Of a stretch of 64,000 nt of DNA, positions 58,355 to 64,000 are shown piece after piece. The translations under genes and the position numbers were made by a program. How positions within the stretch are numbered: position 1 is the first letter of the stretch; every line of letters begins with the position of its first letter. The stretch comes from JBDTSW01 sp963799815. GTDB lineage: Bacteria; Actinomycetota; Thermoleophilia; Solirubrobacterales; 70-9. Under the pieces are notes generated by a model. That model searched no databases. It worked only from the letters and a program-made list of their open reading frames with translations, and was not told the DNA's origin. The stretch lies in NCBI GenBank assembly GCA_963799815.1, contig CAWCYG010000001.1, positions 62,001 to 126,000 on the forward strand. Direction: 5' to 3'.

Positions 58355-59323
58355 GTGATCGAACCGTCGGCTCGCTGGCCAGACCCCGAGCACAAGCCGC
58401 CCTACGCGGGGCTGGTGACGTTCGCAGGTCTGCCCTGGTCCGAGGATCCCGCCGAGCTGGACGGGATCGACGTGGCGATCGTTGGAGCGCCCTTCGATCT
58501 GCTCGCGAGCGACCGCTCCGGCACGCGCGAAGGCCCACGCGCGATCAGGGTCGCCAGCAGATGGATTGGCCCCGAGGTGAGCTCCGGTGTCGACCCGGAC
58601 GACCTGCTCGGCCTGCTCGACTTCGGAGACGCTCCCGTCAGGGCATTCGATCCCGAAGCCTCCCGAACGGCGATCGAAGCGACTGTGGAGCAGGTGGTCG
58701 CCGGCGGTGCAATGCCCCTTGTGCTGGGCGGGGACCACTCGATCACGCTCCCGTCGCTGCAAGCGTGCGCGGACGAGCACGGGGCTCTGGGGCTCGTCCA
58801 CTTCGACACCCACACCGACACGGCCCCGCACGTGTACGGGCACAGCGACAACCACGGAACGATGATGCGAAAGCTCGTCTCCGACGGCCATGTCGATCCC
58901 GCTCGCTACGTCCAGATCGGCCTGCGGGGCGGCTGGCCGGGGCCCGAGGAGTTCGCCTGGCAGGCGGACGCCGGGATCACGCATTTCACCGCCGAGACCG
59001 TCCGCACCGACGGGATCGATGAGGTAGTTCGCCGGGCCATCGCCATCGTCGACCGCGGCCCCGCCTACCTGAGCGTCGACATCGACGTGCTCGACCCGGC
59101 GTTCGCCGGATCCACGGGGACCCCCGAAGCCGGCGGCCTCTTGCCACGAGAGCTCCTCGCTGCGGTCCGCACGCTCGGCGAGGCGCTCGATCTCCGCGGC
59201 GCGGACGTCGTCGAAACCGTGCCGGGGGGCTGGGGCACGACCGACGTCGGGCCGCTCACTGCCGCGGCGGTGGTCGGGTCCACGATCACCGGTGTCGCCG
59301 CCCGCCAAGCGGCCGAGAGCTGA
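58355..59323 (+). CDS. Agmatinase-family ureohydrolase
   Basis: A 322-residue arginase/agmatinase fold enzyme with the binuclear Mn motifs GGDHSITLPSL, HFDTHTDTAPH (D-x-H-x-D) and SVDIDVLDPAFAGSTGTPEAGG (D-x-D...). Agmatinase releases urea from agmatine to give putrescine, and guanidinobutyrase and related enzymes look alike. The GTG start (VIEPSARWPDPEHKPP) precedes the conserved YAGLVTFAGLPW. It is divergent from the aldehyde dehydrogenase (66 nt between starts) and convergent with the second importer. The set suggests uptake and degradation of agmatine/putrescine-type amines. Confidence 0.9.
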   Translation: MIEPSARWPDPEHKPPYAGLVTFAGLPWSEDPAELDGIDVAIVGAPFDLLASDRSGTREGPRAIRVASRWIGPEVSSGVDPDDLLGLLDFGDAPVRAFDPEASRTAIEATVEQVVAGGAMPLVLGGDHSITLPSLQACADEHGALGLVHFDTHTDTAPHVYGHSDNHGTMMRKLVSDGHVDPARYVQIGLRGGWPGPEEFAWQADAGITHFTAETVRTDGIDEVVRRAIAIVDRGPAYLSVDIDVLDPAFAGSTGTPEAGGLLPRELLAAVRTLGEALDLRGADVVETVPGGWGTTDVGPLTAAAVVGSTITGVAARQAAES

Positions 59324-59345
59324 TCCGCGACTCAAGACCGAAGTC

Positions 59346-60425
59346 TCAGCGCAGCACGAGGCAGTGCTCGGGGTGCCAGCCGACCCGGACCTTCGCGCCT
59401 CGCTCCCAGCGATCGTCGGCGCGAGCGCTGTAGGTGGCCTGCTCGAGGGCGACCAGGCGAGAGCCGTTGCCGATCGCAACCGTGATCTGGGTCATGACGC
59501 CGAGGTAGACCCGCGCCTCGACCGTCGCGTCGACACCCACCATGTCGGCGGTGACCTCCTCGTCGACGGCGATCTTCTCGGGTCGCACCGAGAGCTGGAC
59601 CGTGTCGCCGGGGACGAGCTCGGCCGGAACCGGCGCCTCCACCCGCAGCCCGTCGGCAATCCGCACGCGGCGATCGTCCTCGACGACCCCGGAGAGGAGA
59701 TTCGAGATGCCGATGAAGCCGGCGACGAACTCCTCGCTCGGCCGCTCGTAGACGTCCTCCGGCGGCGCGCACTGAGCGACGCGGCCCTGGGTCATGACCG
59801 CGATGCGGTCGGACATCGAGAGCGCCTCCTCCTGGTCGTGGGTCACGTAGACGAACGTGATCCCCACCTCGCGCTGGATCGCCTTCAGCTCCACCTGCAT
59901 CTGGCGACGGAGCTTCAGGTCGAGCGCGCCGAGCGGCTCGTCGAGCAGGAGCACCTTGGGACGGTTCACCAAGGCGCGCGCCAGGGCCACCCGCTGCTTC
60001 TGGCCGCCTGAGAGCTCGGTCGTGCGCGCGTGCGTCCGTTCCGACAGACCAACCAGCTCGAGCGCTTCGGCGACCCGGGTCCGCAACTCATCCTTCGGCA
60101 CCTTCTTGCGCCGCAGCCCGAAGGCGACGTTGTCGGTGACGTCGAGGTGCTCGAACAGCGCGTAGCTCTGAAAGACCATGTTCACGTCGCGCTCATACGG
60201 CGGCACGTTCTCGACCGCCTCGCCCTCGAGCAGGATGCGTCCCTCCGTGGGAACCTCGAAGCCCGCCAGCATCCGCAACGTCGTCGTCTTGCCGCAGCCG
60301 GACGGCCCGAGCAGCGAGAAGAACTCGCCCTCGGGGATCGTCAGGTCGACGTCGTCAACGGCCGTGAAATCACCGAAGCGCTTGGTAACGCTCTCGAGTC
60401 GGATCGCCTCACTAATCGCTTCCAT
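59346..60425 (-). CDS. potA: Polyamine ABC importer, ATP-binding protein (second system)
   Basis: A 359-residue ATPase. It has GPSGCGKTTTLRM, LSGGQKQRVALARA, LLLDEPLGALDLKLR and THDQEEALSMSDR, then a TOBE-like tail with LSVRPEKIAVD and VYLGVMTQITVAIG. It is clearly related to the first-system protein (47328-48407) but not a recent duplicate. It is the last gene of a tetR-potD-potB-potC-potA operon and 7 nt downstream of potC. Confidence 0.93.
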   Translation of the reverse strand: MEAISEAIRLESVTKRFGDFTAVDDVDLTIPEGEFFSLLGPSGCGKTTTLRMLAGFEVPTEGRILLEGEAVENVPPYERDVNMVFQSYALFEHLDVTDNVAFGLRRKKVPKDELRTRVAEALELVGLSERTHARTTELSGGQKQRVALARALVNRPKVLLLDEPLGALDLKLRRQMQVELKAIQREVGITFVYVTHDQEEALSMSDRIAVMTQGRVAQCAPPEDVYERPSEEFVAGFIGISNLLSGVVEDDRRVRIADGLRVEAPVPAELVPGDTVQLSVRPEKIAVDEEVTADMVGVDATVEARVYLGVMTQITVAIGNGSRLVALEQATYSARADDRWERGAKVRVGWHPEHCLVLR

Positions 60426-60432
60426 AACTCCC

Positions 60433-61254
60433 TTATCCCTCTCCTGCGGTCAATACCTTGAATCCGCTCTCCTTGCGCCCGAACAGCCTCGGGATCAAAA
60501 TGGCCAGCCCGATCGCGGTCAGCGAGACCACCATCATCAGCGTGCCGATCGCGTTGATCGTGGGGTCGAGCCCGAAGCGGATCGCGGACCAGATCCGCAC
60601 GGGCAGCGGCTGCAGGTCCTCGCCGGTCGTAAAGAAGGAGAGGACGAAGTCGTCGAAGGAGAAGGCGAAGACAAGGAGACCCGCGGCAACCACCGCGGGC
60701 CACAAGGCGGGCACGAGCACCAGCCGCACTGAGCCCCAGCGGCTTGCCCCAAGGTCCATGGCCGCCTCCTCGACCTCCTCGCTGATCGCCGCCATGCGCG
60801 CCCGCACCACGATCGTCACGTACGAGATCGAGAAGGTGATGTGCGCGAGCACGATCGTCCAGAACGAGAGAGCGATCCCGAGCTGGGAGAAGATCAAAAG
60901 GGCCGAGATGCCCGCCACGATCTCCGGCGTCACCAGCGGCACCAGCATCAGGATGTTCGCGCCCGGCGCCCACTTCGCGCGGGCTCGCACGAGGCCGATG
61001 GCGAGCGCCGTTCCGATCACGGTCGAGACGATCATCGTCAGCAGAGCGACCTCGAGCGAGACGAACAGGGACTCGCGAAGCTCGGGGTTGTCGAGGAACG
61101 CCTGGTACCACTCGAGCGAGATGCCCTGGAACGAGACAAGCGACTTGATCGAGTTGAACGAGAACAGGATCACGACGAAGATCGGGGCGAAAAGGAAGAA
61201 GTAGACGCCCGCCGTGAACAGGCGCAGGAAGCGAGGCTTATCGAAGGCGCTCAT
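60433..61254 (-). CDS. potC: Polyamine ABC importer, permease PotC-type (second system)
   Basis: A 273-residue permease. It has FLFAPIFVVILFSFNSIKSLV, TVIGTALAIGLVRARAKWAPG, ISEEVEEAAMDLGASRWGSVRLVLVPAL (coupling loop, in parts) and FSFDDFVLSFFTTGEDLQPLP. The motif S-F-D-D-F near the C-terminal TM is characteristic of PotC. The ATG overlaps the potB stop by 4 nt (ATGA). Confidence 0.92.
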   Translation of the reverse strand: MSAFDKPRFLRLFTAGVYFFLFAPIFVVILFSFNSIKSLVSFQGISLEWYQAFLDNPELRESLFVSLEVALLTMIVSTVIGTALAIGLVRARAKWAPGANILMLVPLVTPEIVAGISALLIFSQLGIALSFWTIVLAHITFSISYVTIVVRARMAAISEEVEEAAMDLGASRWGSVRLVLVPALWPAVVAAGLLVFAFSFDDFVLSFFTTGEDLQPLPVRIWSAIRFGLDPTINAIGTLMMVVSLTAIGLAILIPRLFGRKESGFKVLTAGEG

Positions 61255-62102
61255 GCGGCCTCGGTCCTTGCCTCGCGCGCCGCTGAGCGCAGGTAAAAGA
61301 TCATCCAGATCGACAGGAACAGCATCATCACGACCGTGAGCGCCGCGCCGAACGGCCAGTTATTGGCCGTGAAGAACTGGTCCTGGATCAGGTTGCCGAC
61401 CATGTAGGTGTCGGGGCCGCCCAGCAGCTGAGCGGCGACGAAGTCTCCAACGGCGGGCAGGAAGACCAACACCCCGCCCGCGAGGATCCCCTGCCTGGTC
61501 TGCGGCAAGGTGACGTGGAGAAAGGTTTGAAGCGGCGTCCCGTAGAGGTCCTTGCCCGCCTCGATCACCGAGCTGTCCAGCCGCTCGAGCGCCCCGTAGA
61601 CCGGCAGGATCATGAACACGAGATAGCCGTAGGTGAGGCCGCCGATGACCGCCCAGGGAGTGTTGATCATCTGGATTCCCGTGTCGCGGATCCCCAGGTC
61701 GACGATGGCGCTGTTGACGAGCCCCTCATCGGCCAAGAGCGCGACCCACGCGTAGGTGCGCACGAGGTAGTTGACGAAGAACGGCAGGACGAGGAGCGCG
61801 ATCAGCGCGTTTCGGTACCTGCCTCCGTAGCGGGCGATGTAGTAGGCCACCGGGTAGCCGATCGCGAGGCAGAGGGCCGTCGTCAGGAACGCATAGAGGA
61901 CGGAGCGCAAGAGCACCGGCAGATAGGTGGGATCGAAAGCGTCGCCGTAGTTGTCGAGCTCTGAGGAATAGACCGCGCGACCGAGGTCGTCCACGTAGCC
62001 GAAAGAGAGGGCGAGGACGAAGCCGAGCGGGATCGCGAACAGCAGCAGGAGCCAGAGTCCACCGGGAACGAGGAACCGGGTCCAAAAACCGCCGGCCGCC
62101 AT
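61251..62102 (-). CDS. potB: Polyamine ABC importer, permease PotB-type (second system)
   Basis: A 283-residue permease with about six TM segments. It has FLVPGGLWLLLLFAIPLGFVLAL (in parts), VNYLVRTYAWVALLADEG and LERLDSSVIEAGKDLYGTPLQTFLHVTLPQT (in pieces). The last is the EAA-type coupling loop, in which A-G in the usual 'E-A-A-x-D-L-G' is followed by KDLYG. It lies 3 nt downstream of potD. Confidence 0.92.
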   Translation of the reverse strand: MAAGGFWTRFLVPGGLWLLLLFAIPLGFVLALSFGYVDDLGRAVYSSELDNYGDAFDPTYLPVLLRSVLYAFLTTALCLAIGYPVAYYIARYGGRYRNALIALLVLPFFVNYLVRTYAWVALLADEGLVNSAIVDLGIRDTGIQMINTPWAVIGGLTYGYLVFMILPVYGALERLDSSVIEAGKDLYGTPLQTFLHVTLPQTRQGILAGGVLVFLPAVGDFVAAQLLGGPDTYMVGNLIQDQFFTANNWPFGAALTVVMMLFLSIWMIFYLRSAAREARTEAA

Positions 62103-62105
62103 GGA

Positions 62106-63230
62106 TTAACTCGCCTTGACCTCGGTGAAGGTCTCGGTCCAGAGCTGCCGTGCCTCGGGGTCGTCGAGGCGGTACTCGAGCGCGCTCGTCTCGAGCGCCT
62201 CGAGGTCGACGTCGATCGACGGCTCCTCCTTGGCGAGCTTCGCGAAGGCTTGGCTGCCGCCCTCGACGGGTTGGGGATAGCCGTTCCAGTTGACGTTGCG
62301 CGCAGCGTTCTCAGGTTCCAGGATCCAGTCCATGAAAAGCATCGCGGTCCCGGGACTGCGGGCGCTGATGGGGATGCACATGAGGTCCGTCCCCACGGGA
62401 ACCCCCTCCTCGCACGTCTGGTACTTGTAGAGCTCGGGCTCGTCCACCTGGTTGCGGACGTTGACGATGTCGCCGTTCCACGCCTGGTGGATGACCGCGG
62501 TGCCCGAGACGAGGTTCTGGACCGAGTTCGTGGAGAAGCCACGCGCGTTCTCCTTCTGCTCGAGCAGCGTCGCCTTGGACTGCTCCAGCTCGTCGGCGTC
62601 GGGAGTGTTCAGGTCGTAGCCGTTGATCAGGTTTGCCTCGCCGATCGCCTCCTGGAAGTCGTCGAGGATGAACATGCGCCCGGCACCGTCGGGGTTCACG
62701 AGGTCGCTCCACGAGCCGGTCATACCGGTGACTTCGTCATCCCGCCAGGCGATTCCGGTGGTGTAGTACGTGTAGGGGATTCCGTACTCGTTCTGGGGAT
62801 CCCACCAGGGGCTGTCGTAAAACGGATCGATGTTGTCCGCGTTGGGGAGCTTGTCGCGGTCGAACCGGGCGAGCAGTCCCTCTTGGGCGAGCCTCGCCAC
62901 GTACTCGGTCGAGGGCCAGATCAGGTCGTATTGGGCGCCCGAGCGAAGCTTTACGACCATCGCCTCGAGGTTGTCGTAGTTCACCTCGGAGACCTCGACG
63001 CCGTACTTCTCGGAGAACTCCTTCTTCAGCGCCGGGTCCATGTACTGCGCCCAGTTGTAGATCAGAAGGTCGCCGTCGACCTTCGGGGTGATGACGCCCG
63101 TGGCCGACCGGTCGACCTGACGCGAGACCGTGCACCCGGAGAGGCCGTACAGAGCCAATCCGGCACCCGCGCCCGCAATGAGCACCTCGCGGCGGGTCAG
63201 ATCCTCCCAGTTCCCCAAGCCGCTTGCCAC
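62106..63230 (-). CDS. potD: Polyamine ABC importer, substrate-binding protein (second system)
   Basis: A 374-residue binding protein. Its N-terminus LTRREVLIAGAGAGLALYG followed by the lipobox LSGC is a Tat-type lipoprotein signal (RR pair), unlike the Sec-type one of the first system. The mature protein holds the PotD pattern: GDLLIYNWAQYMDPALKKEF, YDLIWPSTEYVARLAQEGLL, PYTYYTTGIAWRDDEV, DFQEAIGEANLINGYDLN and IHQAWNGDIVNVRNQ. The GTG start at 63230 is 4 nt after the tetR stop. Starts further upstream would overlap tetR. Confidence 0.9.
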   Translation of the reverse strand: MASGLGNWEDLTRREVLIAGAGAGLALYGLSGCTVSRQVDRSATGVITPKVDGDLLIYNWAQYMDPALKKEFSEKYGVEVSEVNYDNLEAMVVKLRSGAQYDLIWPSTEYVARLAQEGLLARFDRDKLPNADNIDPFYDSPWWDPQNEYGIPYTYYTTGIAWRDDEVTGMTGSWSDLVNPDGAGRMFILDDFQEAIGEANLINGYDLNTPDADELEQSKATLLEQKENARGFSTNSVQNLVSGTAVIHQAWNGDIVNVRNQVDEPELYKYQTCEEGVPVGTDLMCIPISARSPGTAMLFMDWILEPENAARNVNWNGYPQPVEGGSQAFAKLAKEEPSIDVDLEALETSALEYRLDDPEARQLWTETFTEVKAS

Positions 63231-63234
63231 CGTA

Positions 63235-63915
63235 TCAGTGGCCGTCCGTTGGAGCCAGTGCGGCTGGGTCGATTCCCAGCGGTGGGGCAAGCAACTCGGC
63301 GATCGTGACCCGCGCTCGGCCAAGGTCCATCTGCGGATCACGCAGCAGCGCGCGCAAGCCGAGCCCGTCCAAGAGCGCCATCGCGTGGTCCGCCGTGGCC
63401 TCCGGATCCACGCGCTTGAACTCCCCGCTGGAGACGCCAGCGCCGATTACCGCGGCGAGCCAGGACCGGTAGCGGGCGTAGAGGGCCGCGGCGACCGGCT
63501 GCAGCTCCGGGTCTCGGACCGCCCGCAGCCACAGCTCGACCCAGAGGACCCACTCGCGCTCGGACTCGCCCGGCTCGGGCAGCGAGGTGCGGATCGCCCG
63601 GGCGAGGGCCTCGGTGGCCGACTCTGATGCGGCATCGGCGCTCGCCTCCTCACCAAAGCGCTCGTCGGCAGCGAGCGCGAAGGAATGGAGCAGCGCTTGA
63701 GTGAGCAGGTCCTCGCGGGTGGAGAAGTAATGGTGGACGAGAGCCGTCGAGACGCCGGCGCGCGTCGCCACGCGCGCAATCCGAACGTCTTCGATTCCCT
63801 CGGCAGCGACGAGCTGACAGGCCGCCTCGAGGATGCGCTCGCGGGCGGCCGGGCGTTCGTCGGGCTCCGCCTGGGGCGGATCTGGAGCGAGCGCCGTCGC
63901 GTTGTCCGCGCTCAA
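63235..63915 (-). CDS. TetR-family transcriptional regulator
   Basis: A 226-residue regulator. The N-terminal HTH is ARERILEAACQLVAAEGIED followed by VRIARVATRAGVSTALVHHYF, the TetR hallmark, and the helical effector domain extends to LDGLGLRALLRD. The chosen start is TTG (LSADNATALAP), whose first bases overlap the stop TGA of the preceding gene (TTGA). A longer frame begins at 63957. It leads the second polyamine importer operon and probably controls it in response to an amine or aldehyde, which is inference from position. Confidence 0.85.
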   Translation of the reverse strand: MSADNATALAPDPPQAEPDERPAARERILEAACQLVAAEGIEDVRIARVATRAGVSTALVHHYFSTREDLLTQALLHSFALAADERFGEEASADAASESATEALARAIRTSLPEPGESEREWVLWVELWLRAVRDPELQPVAAALYARYRSWLAAVIGAGVSSGEFKRVDPEATADHAMALLDGLGLRALLRDPQMDLGRARVTIAELLAPPLGIDPAALAPTDGH

Positions 63916-64000
63916 CCGTCCACCCCGAGGTCGGCGCGGATGCGATTGGCGAACCAACCCACCGCCACCTCGCGCGCGGAGAGCGGGCCGGGCTCATAGC
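63912..64000 (-). CDS. C-terminal fragment of an unidentified gene
   Basis: The window ends inside a gene on the minus strand. Only the last 29 residues are visible, including YEPGPLSAREVAVGWFANRI and an end LGVDG, then TGA at 63912-63914. The family cannot be recognised from this. Its stop overlaps the TTG start of tetR, so it is likely the upstream member of the same operon. Confidence 0.45.
   Translation of the reverse strand, partial: YEPGPLSAREVAVGWFANRIRADLGVDG

Overview
The window is a chromosomal segment of a very GC-rich actinobacterium. Frequent GTG and some TTG starts, tightly packed genes, an E2-E1 2-oxoglutarate dehydrogenase fusion, a free-standing acyl-CoA carboxylase epsilon-like protein, CSLREA-type secreted beta-helix proteins and a c-di-AMP (ydaO/yuaA) riboswitch in front of an NlpC/P60 hydrolase all fit Actinomycetota. 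The overall mix suggests the Thermoleophilia/Solirubrobacterales side of that phylum, but this is inference without a phylogeny. I see no rRNA, tRNA, CRISPR array, insertion sequence, phage or integrase gene. It reads as a metabolic core/accessory region of an aerobic heterotroph.

Layout. 1-4.1 kb: propionyl/methylmalonyl-CoA metabolism (cut-off methylmalonyl-CoA mutase large subunit, SRPBCC protein, degenerate HD-GYP protein, acyl-CoA carboxylase beta). 4.1-6.3 kb: ornithine cyclodeaminase-like enzyme, carboxylase epsilon-like protein, dodecin, secreted RTX-like protein. 6.3-13 kb: sulfate assimilation (sir-cysH-sat-cysC), a convergent PHP phosphoesterase that could remove 3',5'-PAP, a cysteine-free Rrf2 regulator and a TSUP transporter. 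13-22 kb: ACAD10/11-type acyl-CoA dehydrogenase, gamma-glutamyltransferase, a matching aminoglycoside-phosphotransferase-like kinase, DEAD-box helicase, quinone oxidoreductase, PfkB kinase and citrate synthase. 22-28 kb: two tandem secreted beta-helix proteins, two small unknown proteins and a likely heteromeric acyl-CoA dehydrogenase pair. 28-33 kb: a UbiA-family prenyltransferase, an alkyl-DHAP synthase-like flavoenzyme and a two-domain fatty acyl-CoA reductase-like protein, a possible ether-lipid module. 33-45 kb: photolyase, SLC13 anion transporter, a 1472-residue 2-oxoglutarate dehydrogenase that carries its own lipoyl domains, aconitase and an SDR. 45-47 kb: riboswitch-controlled cell-wall hydrolase and AzlCD exporter.

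47-64 kb is dominated by polyamine functions: two complete Pot-type ABC importers on opposite strands (47.3-51.4 and 59.3-63.2 kb) flank an agmatinase-family ureohydrolase, an aldehyde dehydrogenase, a frameshifted flavin monoamine oxidase, a haem-oxygenase-like diiron protein, a CDGSH iron-sulfur protein, a glycosyltransferase, a tandem GNAT acetyltransferase and a LysR regulator. A TetR regulator leads the second importer operon.

The most notable items are the lipoyl-bearing E2-E1 fusion, the fatty acyl reductase/alkyl-DHAP synthase pair, the PHP gene beside APS kinase, the ACAD11-like dehydrogenase/kinase pair, possible RNA switches before the TSUP transporter and the NlpC/P60 gene, and two probable single-base frameshifts, both at C/G homopolymers.
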